Assembly: GCF_003026475.1 (NCBI RefSeq)
Contig: NZ_PYMC01000001.1
Location: forward strand, 496,001 to 560,000
Direction: 5' to 3'
DNA length: 64,000 nucleotides
DNA from: Photobacterium lipolyticum
Lineage (GTDB): Bacteria > Pseudomonadota > Gammaproteobacteria > Enterobacterales > Vibrionaceae
A program made the position numbers and the translations under genes. Shown here one piece after another: positions 39,898-49,515 of the stretch. Numbering within the stretch: position 1 is the first letter of the stretch; every line of letters begins with the position of its first letter. Below the pieces are notes generated by a model. The model saw only the letters and a program-made list of their open reading frames with translations. It was not told where the DNA came from and did not search any database.

Positions 39898-39914
39898 AAC
39901 AGATCTGACCAGAA
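39898..39914. promoter_or_regulatory. FadR-like operator upstream of second fadL
   Basis: Contains CAGATCTGACCAG (39900-39912), 10 of 12 fixed positions of CTGGTCNGACCAG, with one half-site (GACCAG) perfect. It is ~155 bp upstream of the ATG, farther than the other two sites. Confidence 0.5.
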
Positions 39915-40067
39915 CAACAAGAACAAAAGATACCACTTATTAGCCCACAAAAAGTAGAATAAACAGCATAAAGCACTAAAGAGAAATTCAAAACCAAGAA
40001 AAATTTAAAGCTTTAACTCTAAAGAGTATGATTTGCCAATTAAAATTTCAGCGAACAAAGCACGACC

Positions 40068-41306
40068 ATGAACAAAAATAAAATCACATTAGCATTAGCG
40101 TTAACACTTGGCATGAGCGCTAATGCCTCAGCAGCGGGCTTCCAGCTAGCAGAATACTCAGCAACTGGCCTGGGCCGTGCTTTCGCAGGCGAGGCCGCTA
40201 TGGCTGATAATGCTGGGGCACAATTTCGTAACCCGGCGATGATGACGTACCTGAATGGAACACAAGTTTCAATAGGTGCTATTTACGTTGACCCGAATAT
40301 TGATGTTGACGGTAAAGTAAACGGTGTCGTATCTACCGAAGCGAAAGATATTGCCGATTCTGCAGTGATCCCTAATTTCTATCTATCACACCAGCTAAAT
40401 AACCAGTGGGTGGTAGGTCTTGCGATTGCAACAAACTACGGGATGGAAACCAAGCTCGACGGCGACTATCTGGCAACTCAGTTTGGTAACCAGGCGATGG
40501 TGAAATCGATGGAGATCAACCCGAATCTTGCATACAAGATCAATGATCAGTTCAGCATCGGTGGTGGTGTGCGCTATGTGATAGCTGAAGGCCACTTCGG
40601 TGCAGCAATGCCAGAAGCTGCTGGCGGTGCTGATCTGAAATACATGGAAGGCGATGATACCGCATGGGGCTGGCAGCTGGGCGCTGCTTGGCAGATCAAT
40701 GGTTATAACCGCATTGGGGTAAACTACCGTTCTGCTGTTGATCTGACCTTAGACGGTGAGGCTTCTGGCCTCCTTTATGGCAACAAGACCCTGCCTGGTA
40801 GTATGGATCTGACATTACCTGCAACCGCTGAAATCTCCAGCTTCCACCAGCTGACAGATAAAGTCGCTGTACACGTCAGCTTTAACTGGACCGACTGGAG
40901 CAGCTTCGAAAAACTGGAAGCTAATATTCCCGCATTTTCTTCTAAGCCAGATTTAATTAAGGAAGAAAATTGGGAAGATAACTACCGCCTTGCCCTTGGT
41001 ACAACTTACCAGTACACCAATACGCTGACTCTGCGTACCGGTGTTGCCTACGATACGTCAGCCGTCAGTGATAAGCACCGTACTCAGACGATTCCTGAGA
41101 CCGATCGTCTATGGCTGAGCATGGGGGCTGGTTATGCATGGTCTGAAAACCTGACTCTGGATGCAGGCTTGACCTATATTTTCGCCAAAGATGCTTCGAT
41201 GAATGAAGAATTAAAAGATGCAAAAGGTAATACTCTTTCAACATTCGAAGGTGAAACCACCGGCAACATCTGGCTGGTAGGTGTTCAGGCTAGCTACCGA
41301 TTCTAA
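40068..41306 (+). CDS. fadL: Outer-membrane long-chain fatty acid transporter FadL, copy 2
   Basis: 412 residues. Signal peptide MNKNKITLALALTLGMSANASA, then AGFQLAEYSATGLGRAFAGEAAMADNAG and the canonical RNPAMM motif. Beta-barrel strands lead to a C-terminal WLVGVQASYRF with the terminal phenylalanine recognised by the barrel assembly machinery. Same fold and order as copy 1, ~360 bp downstream with its own upstream region and terminator. Two FadL copies with separate controls suggest different substrates or expression windows, which is inference. Confidence 0.94.
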   Translation: MNKNKITLALALTLGMSANASAAGFQLAEYSATGLGRAFAGEAAMADNAGAQFRNPAMMTYLNGTQVSIGAIYVDPNIDVDGKVNGVVSTEAKDIADSAVIPNFYLSHQLNNQWVVGLAIATNYGMETKLDGDYLATQFGNQAMVKSMEINPNLAYKINDQFSIGGGVRYVIAEGHFGAAMPEAAGGADLKYMEGDDTAWGWQLGAAWQINGYNRIGVNYRSAVDLTLDGEASGLLYGNKTLPGSMDLTLPATAEISSFHQLTDKVAVHVSFNWTDWSSFEKLEANIPAFSSKPDLIKEENWEDNYRLALGTTYQYTNTLTLRTGVAYDTSAVSDKHRTQTIPETDRLWLSMGAGYAWSENLTLDAGLTYIFAKDASMNEELKDAKGNTLSTFEGETTGNIWLVGVQASYRF

Positions 41307-41360
41307 AAACAGTCGCGAGAGTAGAGAAACGAGTTTCTCTACTCTCACTGCTTGATAATA

Positions 41361-41398
41361 AAAAAGAGAGTCGCCTTCAACAGCGACTCTCTTTTTTT
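41361..41398. terminator. Bidirectional terminator between fadL and mlaA
   Basis: AAAAAAGAGAGTCGC and GCGACTCTCTTTTTTT form a long stem with an 8-nt loop. A and T runs on both sides make it effective for rightward fadL and leftward mlaA. Confidence 0.9.
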
Positions 41399-41404
41399 GC
41401 TTAT

Positions 41405-41472
41405 ACAGAAGCTAGTTTTGAGTCTCGAGGATCTAGGTTCTAGTCTCGAATCTAATATCTAGTTTCTAATCT
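41405..41472. repeat. Degenerate short direct repeats beside mlaA
   Basis: A run of imperfect copies of a TCTAGTCTCGAATC-like unit (GAGTCTCGAGGATCTAGG, TTCTAGTCTCGAATCTAA, TATCTAGTTTCTAATC) directly after the mlaA stop. It is low-complexity and could fold on itself. Its function is unknown. Confidence 0.5.
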
Positions 41473-42284
41473 TAATAATCATCGACTTCATCTAAGAAGT
41501 CATCGAGATACTCTTCATTGACTGGCTCTTCTTCAGAGACTTCTCCGCCACTGGCTTTGAAGTTTTTATGCTGAATATAAGCATCACGAGTAAACACATA
41601 CGGATCAGGAGAGTCTCTCAGCATAGATTCCTGAGATACTAATGCTGCGCGATCTTCCATCCCTTCAACTGCCCACTTACCTAAGCTTTGCCAGAAAGTG
41701 AGCAGACTCAGCGGCAAATAGAAGCCATCTGCGGTATCACCCACCCCTTCACGTAAGGTGACAGGTCCGTAGAAAGGCACCATGAAGTAAGGACCGTTAC
41801 CAACACCATAATAACCAAGGGAATCACCGAAAGCACGACCGCCAGGCGTGGGAATATCGGCAGCTGTTGCAATATCGATAATTCCAGCCAGACCAAACAC
41901 CGTGTTAATCCAGAAGCGGTTAAAATGAGTCACAGCATCCTTCGGATTTTGCATGATTATACTGTTGACCATACTGGCGGGTTCATCTAAGTTCGCCAGG
42001 AAGTTAGAAAGGCCTGTACGCAGAGGGCTAGGAACATAGTCGACATAAGCCAGTGAAACAGGTCGCGCGATGTATGGGTCGAGATAGTTATAGTTCAAGT
42101 CCCACATTACACGGTTAAAGCCTTCTAACGGATCGTAGACATCACTATGAGAGCCAGACTCCTCCAGCTCGATATAATCCGCTACGTTTGTAGCACCCGT
42201 TTCTGCTTTCTGATCCTCAGGGGTTCCGGCACAACCAGCTAGGGTGATCAGCAGGAAAACAGAAAAAATAATATTCTTACTCAA
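41472..42284 (-). CDS. mlaA: Phospholipid-binding lipoprotein MlaA (VacJ)
   Basis: About 270 residues if started at the TTG at 42284, which gives a classic signal MSKNIIFSVFLLITLAGC; longer in-frame starts (ATG 42341, TTG 42362) add an unlikely 19-26 residue leader. No start has a strong ribosome site. The body shows DPLEGFNRVMWDLNYNYLDPYIARPV, LRTGLSNFLANLDEPASMVNSI and GDSLGYYGVGNGPYFMVPFYGPVTLREG, the MlaA ring. It removes misplaced phospholipids from the outer leaflet and passes them to MlaC. It carries an acidic C-terminal tail. It lies just downstream of ccmI. Confidence 0.93.
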   Translation of the reverse strand: MSKNIIFSVFLLITLAGCAGTPEDQKAETGATNVADYIELEESGSHSDVYDPLEGFNRVMWDLNYNYLDPYIARPVSLAYVDYVPSPLRTGLSNFLANLDEPASMVNSIIMQNPKDAVTHFNRFWINTVFGLAGIIDIATAADIPTPGGRAFGDSLGYYGVGNGPYFMVPFYGPVTLREGVGDTADGFYLPLSLLTFWQSLGKWAVEGMEDRAALVSQESMLRDSPDPYVFTRDAYIQHKNFKASGGEVSEEEPVNEEYLDDFLDEVDDY

Positions 42285-42358
42285 GGGGTTATTCGCATCC
42301 AATAAAAAAGCAGACGGGACATGATATCCAGCCTGCTTCATTTGTGCCAGTGTTGTAA

Positions 42359-43576
42359 TCAATATTGTTTATTGATTGTCACAATTGTTGAACCGCCTAA
42401 TTGTGTTTGATCGCTCTGGCCGTACCAATCACCTTGCTTGGTCATTACATTGCCATCGGCATCAATCCGAACCTTCACTATCATCTCCGGCAATGACGAT
42501 AACTTGCGCTCAGGGATCATGCTGTCACTGTCGTCTAACGTCACTGTCAGCGGAAACGTGCTAGATAATGGAAGTCGGCGTGCAGCCACAGGCATAGGAG
42601 ATCCGTCGGCAGTGTGTATCGAAATAATCACGAGCCCCTGCGCCGGTAATGAAACGGCCGGATCCAAATTCACTTTCACCGTTACGCTGGTTGCTGTATT
42701 GGCCGCTTTGCCTAAGCGCGACTGGGCACGCTCAATACTGCGATTTAGCATATTTGCCCGCGGATCGTCTTCACCAATCAGATTTTTCATCATGGTCCAG
42801 TAAGAGACCGCTTGCTGGTAGTCACCGGCTTCAAACGCATCAAATGCCAGCAAAGACATCGCGTGAATATTGCTGTGATCGCGCTTAATAACTGAACGTA
42901 ATAACTGGCGAGCGTAATCACTTTGTCCCGGATCGCCGATCAACATCAGTGTCTGGGCGTAACCTAACTGAATGTCCAAATCGTCAGGTGCAAGAGCATA
43001 AGCGCGCTTCATCGCTCCCTCTGAAGTTGCAGCATCGCGGTTAGCCATACCGATCCGTCCCAGCAATAACCACCCCATTGCATCATCCGGGTTGTTATGC
43101 AGCCGGGTACGCAGTGCCAGAGTCAGATCCACCATTTCCTCTTCGGTTAGCGGTGCTGTACCCTGTTCGTCCATCAGACGTTTTGAGAGCTCAGGCAAAC
43201 GTGAAACCGTCTGCTGCCAGCTTTCCACCTTATTGATATTTCCAACAGCGAAGTACATGCCATAGCAAATACCGACCAGCAGAATTAACCCCGGAAAGAG
43301 CATTAACGGGCTCACCTTCATGGCTTGCTGCTTCGAGCTGACAGGGACATCATCCAATAGCGATTGTTGCAGCTCCACAACCAACTCTTGCTGATCGACC
43401 ACCAAACCTTCGCTGTCTTCTTCATTCAATTCGTTAATGCGATCTTTAAAGAACGCTTTATTCAGCTCGTCACGACTTGCAACGTCATCCTGATCTTTCC
43501 CAAAGTACATAGGAGCAACAAAAATAACAGCAGCTATCAGAACCAAAATGACCGTTAGTATCCAAAACAGCGTCAT
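42359..43576 (-). CDS. ccmI: Cytochrome c maturation protein CcmI
   Basis: 405 residues. A membrane helix at the very N-terminus (FWILTVILVLIAAVIFVAP), an acidic coiled linker, a second helix (~95-115, LMLFPGLILLVGICYGMYF), then TPR-like helices (DDAMGWLLLGRIGMANRDAATSEGAMKRAYALAPDDLDIQLGYAQTLML) and a C-terminal beta domain. It presents apocytochrome c to the CcmFH ligase. Start overlaps the ccmH stop by one base. Last gene of the ccm operon. Confidence 0.93.
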   Translation of the reverse strand: MTLFWILTVILVLIAAVIFVAPMYFGKDQDDVASRDELNKAFFKDRINELNEEDSEGLVVDQQELVVELQQSLLDDVPVSSKQQAMKVSPLMLFPGLILLVGICYGMYFAVGNINKVESWQQTVSRLPELSKRLMDEQGTAPLTEEEMVDLTLALRTRLHNNPDDAMGWLLLGRIGMANRDAATSEGAMKRAYALAPDDLDIQLGYAQTLMLIGDPGQSDYARQLLRSVIKRDHSNIHAMSLLAFDAFEAGDYQQAVSYWTMMKNLIGEDDPRANMLNRSIERAQSRLGKAANTATSVTVKVNLDPAVSLPAQGLVIISIHTADGSPMPVAARRLPLSSTFPLTVTLDDSDSMIPERKLSSLPEMIVKVRIDADGNVMTKQGDWYGQSDQTQLGGSTIVTINKQY

Positions 43577-44082
43577 TATTTCACCTTACCGTTTTCATTC
43601 GGGTTTTGTTGTTCTATCTCTTCTAATAGCGCTTGTAAACGCTGCTCTTCTTCAGCTTCCAAAGTAACCTTGCATTTCGCGTCTTCCGTTTTACGTGAGC
43701 GCATAACCAAGATGGTAAAACCGATGATAATGAACAGAATTGGGCCCAGCCACAGGATCAGCGTCGATGCCATGAGTGGTGGATCATAGGTTACAAAGTT
43801 GCCATAACGTGCAACCATGTAGTCGATCACATCTTGCTGACTCTTACCTTCATTCAACAACTCGAAAGTTTTCTGACGCATATCTTGTGCAAGGGTGGCA
43901 TTGGAATCGGCGATGGTATTGTTCTGACACTTTGGACAGCGCAATGTCGCCGTCAGCTCCTGAAAGGCCTGTTCTTGCTCAACATTCTTAAACTCATAAA
44001 CATCAATCGCCGCTGATGCCGGCACCGCGGCCGCAACGATAAACCCCAAACCGGCAAGCATGGCGAATAAACGTTTCATCAT
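43576..44082 (-). CDS. ccmH: Cytochrome c maturation thiol protein CcmH
   Basis: 168 residues. Signal peptide, the redox motif LRCPKCQNNTIADSNATLAQDMR (RCPxCQ), a C-terminal membrane helix (STLILWLGPILFIIIGFTILV) and a charged cytoplasmic tail. It reduces the apocytochrome disulfide before haem attachment. It corresponds to the N-terminal half of E. coli CcmH; the other half is the separate ccmI gene. Overlaps ccmG by four bases. Confidence 0.95.
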   Translation of the reverse strand: MMKRLFAMLAGLGFIVAAAVPASAAIDVYEFKNVEQEQAFQELTATLRCPKCQNNTIADSNATLAQDMRQKTFELLNEGKSQQDVIDYMVARYGNFVTYDPPLMASTLILWLGPILFIIIGFTILVMRSRKTEDAKCKVTLEAEEEQRLQALLEEIEQQNPNENGKVK

Positions 44083-44633
44083 CCTTTCGCCTCCTCTTGC
44101 AGCGCTTTATACATAGGCGCTAATGTGCCTGCCCAGTTACGCTCATTCACATCACCGACATGGCGATAACGAACAATACCTTTTGCATCAATCAGAAATG
44201 TTTCTGGCGCACCATAAACACCCAGATCCATGCCCAGCATACCGTTACCATCAAACAGGCTATGGATATAAGGATTACCTAGTTCATTTAACCAGTTAAC
44301 GGCTTTCAGGCGTTCATCTTTATAGTTAAGGCCAATGATTTTTACCCCTTTGCCCGCTAACTCATTAAGGTAAGTATGCTCAGCATAGCAAGTCGGGCAC
44401 CAGGTCGCCCAAACGTTCAGCAGCAAAGGCTCTCCGATAAAGATATCTTGCTGGTAGACCTTGCCCGCTTCTACCAGATCTTCAAGCTTAAATTCCGGCA
44501 CCGGTTTGCCGACCAACACTGATTCCAGCTTGGTGGGATCATCACCGCCGGCATTACGCGTTAACTGGATCATAAAGACGACCACGAGCCCAAGAAACAG
44601 GACTAACGGTATAAATAACAACTTCTTATTCAT
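44079..44633 (-). CDS. ccmG: Thiol:disulfide interchange protein CcmG/DsbE
   Basis: 184 residues. N-terminal membrane anchor (LLFIPLVLFLGLVVVFMIQL) and a periplasmic thioredoxin fold with WATWCPTCYAEH, the cis-proline segment YGAPETFLID and GxxxYRHVG end. It keeps CcmH and apocytochrome reduced, fed by DsbD. Coupled to ccmF (one-base overlap) and ccmH (four-base overlap). Confidence 0.96.
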   Translation of the reverse strand: MNKKLLFIPLVLFLGLVVVFMIQLTRNAGGDDPTKLESVLVGKPVPEFKLEDLVEAGKVYQQDIFIGEPLLLNVWATWCPTCYAEHTYLNELAGKGVKIIGLNYKDERLKAVNWLNELGNPYIHSLFDGNGMLGMDLGVYGAPETFLIDAKGIVRYRHVGDVNERNWAGTLAPMYKALQEEAKG

Positions 44634-46615
44634 TAGTTCACCTCTGCCTGTTCAGCCACTGCAACTGTGCCCACTTTGGCTTTTTTCCGGAAGCGGTAAC
44701 GTTTATCACTGATCGCAAATGCACCACCTAATGCCATTAACACGGCACCAAACCAAATCCAGTTAACAAATGGTTTATAGTAAATACGCACAGCCCAAGC
44801 GCCGTCACCGAGCCTCTCACCCAGTGCAACATACAGATCTCGGGTAATACCGCTATCGATAGCCGCTTCTGTCATCATCGAGCCTGCCGTGCTGTAAAAA
44901 CGTTTTTCTGCATGCAGGGTTGTCACGTACTTGCCGTTTTGAGTGATGTTGAAATCGGCAATATAGCCATCATAGTTAGGGCCATCAGCATTACGCAGAC
45001 CGTCAAACGTAAAGTCATAACCTTGCACCTGGACGGTCTCCCCCGGAGCCAGACGCACATCACGCTCAAGATCGTAGTTGGATACCAGCGTAATACCGAT
45101 AACCGATACTGCCATACCTATATGGCCCAGCATCATCGCCCAGTGACTGCGGCCGAGTTTACCCAACCCAGCGATGAAACTGTGGCGGTGAGTCGCACGC
45201 TGATAAAGCTCAAAGCAGTGCATCACTACGATCCAAGTTGCCATCACTAGGCCAAGAACGGCCATTGGCTCAAGCGTATCGGCAAACACCAAGACGGAAA
45301 CAAATGCAAACGGCAGGGTTACCACAGCGGATATCAGCATTTGCTTGCTGACATTAGAGACCTGATCACGCTTCCAGCGCACCAGGGGACCAATACCCAG
45401 AATAAAAGCAAACGGGATCATCAGCCAGGTAAACAGCATATTAAAGAATGGAACACCAATCGAGACAGACCCCAGGCCGATCTGTTTATGGATTAGCGGC
45501 AATAGCGTACCAATCAGTACAACCAATAATCCTGCGACTAATAACAGGTTATTCGCCAACAACAGATTCTCTCGCGAGAACAGGCTGTAGCTACCACGCG
45601 AACGGATTTGACCGCCTCGTAAGGCGTATAACAGCAACGAGCCGCCAATCACCACGATCAAAAAGCCTAGAATAAACATACCGCGAGCGGGATCAGAAGC
45701 GAAGGCGTGAACCGAGACTAAAACACCGGAACGCACCAGGAAAGTACCCAGCAGGCTTAAAGAAAAAGCAGAAATAGCCAGTAGTACCGTCCACGCTTTA
45801 AAGGTACCGCGCTTCTCCGTCACCGCTAACGAGTGCATCAGAGCGGTGCCAGCCAGCCAAGGCATAAAAGAGGCGTTTTCGACGGGATCCCAGAACCACC
45901 AACCGCCCCAGCCGAGTTCGTAGTATGCCCACCATGAGCCCAGCGCAATACCTAAAGTCAGAAATGACCATGCTGCGATTGTCCATGGGCGAGACCAGCG
46001 AGCCCATGCCGTATCAAGACGACCAGTCATCAGTGAAGCAATCGCAAAGGCAAAGGCTACCGAGAAACCCACATAGCCCATATACAGCATAGGCGGGTGA
46101 ATGATCAGACCCGGATCTTGCAACAACGGGTTAAGATCTCGACCATCAATTGGAAAATAGGGCAAGGTACGCAGGAACGGGTTGGACGTTACAATAATAA
46201 ACAGCAGGAAACCTACCGATATCATGCCCATTACCGCCAACACACGGGACACAGATTCCAGTGGCATATCACGACTAAACCTCGCAACAGCAGCTGCCCA
46301 TCCGGCCTGGATTAACACCCACAACAGCAATGAGCCCTCATGCGCTCCCCACACGGCGGTTATGCGGTAATACCAAGGCAATAAACTATTGGAGTTACTG
46401 GCAACGTAACTCACGGTAAAGTCATTGGTATAAAACGCCCAGCACAATGCAACAAAAGAGAGCATCAACATGCCAAACACGCCGTATGACAACGGCCGAG
46501 CCATACGCATCAATGACTGGTTACCGACAGAGGCACCGTACAACGGATAGATACAGGCTAAGACCGACAGGCCAAGCGCAGCAATGAGGGCAAAGTGCCC
46601 TAACTCAGCAATCAT
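44633..46615 (-). CDS. ccmF: Cytochrome c haem lyase subunit CcmF
   Basis: 660 residues with about 14-15 membrane helices. The WWD domain is [28 protein letters not shown], and conserved histidines are seen in [28 protein letters not shown] and [12 protein letters not shown] large periplasmic loop precedes the last helix. It takes haem from holo-CcmE and ligates it to the CxxCH of apocytochromes with CcmH/I. Starts four bases inside ccmE. Confidence 0.97.
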   Translation of the reverse strand: MIAELGHFALIAALGLSVLACIYPLYGASVGNQSLMRMARPLSYGVFGMLMLSFVALCWAFYTNDFTVSYVASNSNSLLPWYYRITAVWGAHEGSLLLWVLIQAGWAAAVARFSRDMPLESVSRVLAVMGMISVGFLLFIIVTSNPFLRTLPYFPIDGRDLNPLLQDPGLIIHPPMLYMGYVGFSVAFAFAIASLMTGRLDTAWARWSRPWTIAAWSFLTLGIALGSWWAYYELGWGGWWFWDPVENASFMPWLAGTALMHSLAVTEKRGTFKAWTVLLAISAFSLSLLGTFLVRSGVLVSVHAFASDPARGMFILGFLIVVIGGSLLLYALRGGQIRSRGSYSLFSRENLLLANNLLLVAGLLVVLIGTLLPLIHKQIGLGSVSIGVPFFNMLFTWLMIPFAFILGIGPLVRWKRDQVSNVSKQMLISAVVTLPFAFVSVLVFADTLEPMAVLGLVMATWIVVMHCFELYQRATHRHSFIAGLGKLGRSHWAMMLGHIGMAVSVIGITLVSNYDLERDVRLAPGETVQVQGYDFTFDGLRNADGPNYDGYIADFNITQNGKYVTTLHAEKRFYSTAGSMMTEAAIDSGITRDLYVALGERLGDGAWAVRIYYKPFVNWIWFGAVLMALGGAFAISDKRYRFRKKAKVGTVAVAEQAEVN

Positions 46616-47097
46616 TGAACACTACCTTGTTTTTGTACATCCGTGTATTCAAGAGGAGCATGGGTTTTCTCCATCGCTGCCGCGACCTCAGGAGGCATAT
46701 ACTCTTCATCGTGTTTTGCTAATACTTCATGCGCCTCAATCGTTGTAGGATTAAGCAGTACACCTTGTGCCACGATGCCCTGACCTTCACGGAACAGATC
46801 GGGCAGGATACCGTTATATCTAACCGTCACTGCCGGACCGACATCGGCCACGTCAAAACTCACTTCCAATGACTGGGGATCACGCTTAACCGATCCCGTT
46901 ACCACCATGCCGCCGATACGCAAACGCTGACCAACTTGAGGCTTGGTTCCGTCAGGCTTGCCTTGTACCAATTCGGTTGGGGTGTAAAACAAGTCCATAT
47001 TCTGGCTTAACGCATACAGCATTAAGCCTACGGTTGAGCCGAGGCCAAAAACCAGCGCCAGTACTAAGGTCAGGCGCTTTTTACGTCTCGGGTTCAT
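46612..47097 (-). CDS. ccmE: Haem chaperone CcmE
   Basis: 161 residues. A basic N-terminus, one membrane helix ([22 protein letters not shown]) and an OB-fold with [33 protein letters not shown] and the haem-binding [14 protein letters not shown], where the histidine carries haem covalently. A flexible C-terminal tail follows. Overlaps ccmD by four bases (ATGA type). Confidence 0.97.
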   Translation of the reverse strand: MNPRRKKRLTLVLALVFGLGSTVGLMLYALSQNMDLFYTPTELVQGKPDGTKPQVGQRLRIGGMVVTGSVKRDPQSLEVSFDVADVGPAVTVRYNGILPDLFREGQGIVAQGVLLNPTTIEAHEVLAKHDEEYMPPEVAAAMEKTHAPLEYTDVQKQGSVQ

Positions 47098-47300
47098 AAT
47101 GTGTTCTCCAGTTTTTTCGCGTCTTCAATACGTTGTTCACGAGCCATTCTATTTCTAATATCAGCCAGTAAGCGGCGCTTTTTACTTAAACTCGTCAATA
47201 AAATCCATAACATTGCGGCAAAAGAAATCCCGTATGCACCCCATACATAAGATGCATAACCTCCCATCGCAAAAAAGTCACTCAATGATTCAAAATGCAT
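47094..47300 (-). CDS. ccmD: Haem export adaptor CcmD
   Basis: 68 residues: one membrane helix ([24 protein letters not shown]) and a charged cytoplasmic tail ([20 protein letters not shown]), as in CcmD. It helps release holo-CcmE from the CcmABC complex. Small and easily missed, but its place between ccmC (7 bp) and ccmE (overlap) makes it certain. Confidence 0.93.
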   Translation of the reverse strand: MHFESLSDFFAMGGYASYVWGAYGISFAAMLWILLTSLSKKRRLLADIRNRMAREQRIEDAKKLENTL

Positions 47301-47307
47301 TCTGGCC

Positions 47308-48039
47308 TCACTTCACTAAGTTACGTACCCAAGGTCGATGACTTTCACGGGCAATGATTTCATTACGCAGGCGAACTAACGTCAGTGCACCAAAGAAACA
47401 GGCAAAACCAATGGCATTAATAAGCAGTGGCCAGAGCATGCTTGCGTCCATGGATGGTTTATCAAATTTAGTGATCGTGGCCCCTTGGTGTAAGGTGTTC
47501 CACCACTCGACCGAGAAATGAATAATAGGCAGGTTAATCACCCCGACAATCGCCAGAATACCCGCCGCTTTAGCCGCCGTTTTCTGATCATCAAAAGCAC
47601 TATGAAGGGCAATGACTCCGAGATAAAGGAAAAGCAAAATCAATTCAGAAGTCAGGCGCGCATCCCAAACCCACCAGGCCCCCCACATAGGTTTGCCCCA
47701 GATAGCGCCGGTTAATAATGCTATCACCGTAAAGACCGCTCCGATTGGGGCCATTGCTGCCGCAGCCAGATCTGACATTCTGATTTGCCAGACTAACCCG
47801 ATAAATGCCGCTATAGCCATAGACATATATGCGCCCATTGACCAAATCGCCGCCGGTACGTGCAAATAGATGATTCGGAAACTATCTCCTTGCTGGTAAT
47901 CAGTTGGTGCAAACATCAAGCCCCATGCGGTACCGACAATAATCGATACCAAGGCAATGACAGAAAACCACGGTAACAGCTTGCCGCATAAACGGTAACA
48001 GTTTTCGGCTTTAGCATAGGGATGTAACCACTTCCACAT
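47308..48039 (-). CDS. ccmC: Haem handling protein CcmC
   Basis: 243 residues with six membrane helices. The WWD motif reads WGKPMWGAWWVWDARLTSELILLFLYLG, and histidines flank it in IYLHVPAAIWSM and IHFSVEWWNTLHQG. It attaches haem to CcmE. It lies 46 bp after ccmB and 7 bp before ccmD. Confidence 0.97.
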   Translation of the reverse strand: MWKWLHPYAKAENCYRLCGKLLPWFSVIALVSIIVGTAWGLMFAPTDYQQGDSFRIIYLHVPAAIWSMGAYMSMAIAAFIGLVWQIRMSDLAAAAMAPIGAVFTVIALLTGAIWGKPMWGAWWVWDARLTSELILLFLYLGVIALHSAFDDQKTAAKAAGILAIVGVINLPIIHFSVEWWNTLHQGATITKFDKPSMDASMLWPLLINAIGFACFFGALTLVRLRNEIIARESHRPWVRNLVK

Positions 48040-48085
48040 AAATCTACTCTACTCAGTTTTGAAAGTATTTAATAATAATAGGTTA

Positions 48086-48754
48086 TCAATTAACGCTTAT
48101 GCGCAACGATGCAGCTACGGCAAACGGGGCTAATGTCGCAGAGCCTGCCAACATAGCCCCCATCAAGGCTAACTGACCGTTATATGGCATGCCCAGACTG
48201 GCTGCATCAATTGCTGATGTGGCAAAGATCAGAACTGGAATATACAACGGCAATATGAGCAGGCTCAATAAAACTCCGCCTTTTCGTAATCCAACAGTTA
48301 ATGCAACCCCTATCGCGCCCAGAAAACTTAACGTTGGAGTACCGATAAGCAAAGTCAATACCACGGCTTTCCATGTTGCCCAGTCTAACGACAATAAAAT
48401 CGCCAGTAACGGACTTATCACCAGCAGGGGGACGCCGGTCAGCAACCAATGGGCAATCATTTTTGCCAACGCCAGAATCGCAAGTGGCGTTGGCATCAAT
48501 AACATCTGTTCTAAAGAGCCGTCGACATAATCATCCCGGAACAGTCGCTCCAGCGATAATAGTGCCGCTAATAATGCAGCAACCCAAACAATACCCGGAG
48601 CAATACGCGCCAGTAAGCCTGGCTCGGGACCAATCCCTAACGGAAACAAGGTGATCACTATAATAAAAAACCACAGCGGGTTAAATACATCGGCCTGACG
48701 GCGAAAAGCGATCAGTAATTCGCGGCGAATTACTTGTGAAATGGCATTCAACAT
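48086..48754 (-). CDS. ccmB: Haem exporter permease CcmB
   Basis: 222 residues with six membrane helices and the CcmB N-terminus ([21 protein letters not shown]) and [26 protein letters not shown] block. It is the permease partner of CcmA in the ABC complex that releases holo-CcmE. Start overlaps ccmA by seven bases. Confidence 0.97.
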   Translation of the reverse strand: MLNAISQVIRRELLIAFRRQADVFNPLWFFIIVITLFPLGIGPEPGLLARIAPGIVWVAALLAALLSLERLFRDDYVDGSLEQMLLMPTPLAILALAKMIAHWLLTGVPLLVISPLLAILLSLDWATWKAVVLTLLIGTPTLSFLGAIGVALTVGLRKGGVLLSLLILPLYIPVLIFATSAIDAASLGMPYNGQLALMGAMLAGSATLAPFAVAASLRISVN

Positions 48755-49410
48755 CCTAACTGCAGCCCCAACCTAATCTTGCGTAAATGGTTACTGTCCG
48801 CAAACATATCCTGATGGGTGGTTAAAATCACTATTCCCCCCCTCGCCACATGTGATAGAAATAGGCTTTCGAGTACTTTCACCCCTTGCTTATCAATAGC
48901 CGTCAGGGGCTCGTCAAGGATCCAGAACTTATGATTGCTGATCCACAATCGCGCCAGTGCAACTCGCCGTTGCTGACCTGCAGATAACTGACCTGCCGTC
49001 ACATCTTCCCGTCCGGCCAATCCGACCTGTGCCAGCGCTTGCCATAAGCAGTTATCACCTGAAACTTGCGGCTGGCCTGTCAGATCCTGATCGGTCTTAT
49101 CAGTGTGCATCGCCTGAAAAAAAGCCAGGTTTTCATAAGCTGTCAGCTCGCGTTTGACTCCGGTCTGGTGGCCAAGGAATAATAAATCCTGATGGTAATC
49201 ATCGCGTGCCGATTCGATATTTTCGTTATTCCAGCAGACCTGGCCGCTATCTGCATGGCCTAATCCCGCAATAATTCTCAGTAAAGTAGTTTTACCGGCA
49301 CCATTATGACCTTCAATCTGAACCAATTCCCCGTTCGATACGGTAAAATTCAAATTGTCGAACAGTACCCGCTCATCACGAACACAGCTTAATTTTTCTA
49401 CTGACAGCAT
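48748..49410 (-). CDS. ccmA: Haem exporter ATPase CcmA
   Basis: 220 residues. Walker [16 protein letters not shown] signature [15 protein letters not shown] and Walker [13 protein letters not shown], followed by HQD. It powers release of holo-CcmE from CcmC/D. First gene of the nine-gene ccm operon. The divergent FliK-like gene starts 105 bp away. Confidence 0.97.
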   Translation of the reverse strand: MLSVEKLSCVRDERVLFDNLNFTVSNGELVQIEGHNGAGKTTLLRIIAGLGHADSGQVCWNNENIESARDDYHQDLLFLGHQTGVKRELTAYENLAFFQAMHTDKTDQDLTGQPQVSGDNCLWQALAQVGLAGREDVTAGQLSAGQQRRVALARLWISNHKFWILDEPLTAIDKQGVKVLESLFLSHVARGGIVILTTHQDMFADSNHLRKIRLGLQLGC

Positions 49411-49515
49411 ATGTAATGATGCATCCTAAGTGACACAATTGAGAACTCATATTACCACAACTTGCAATTTGGTTAGAGACCGGGTTGTATAGATTGGTGA
49501 CGAAGATAAGTAAAT

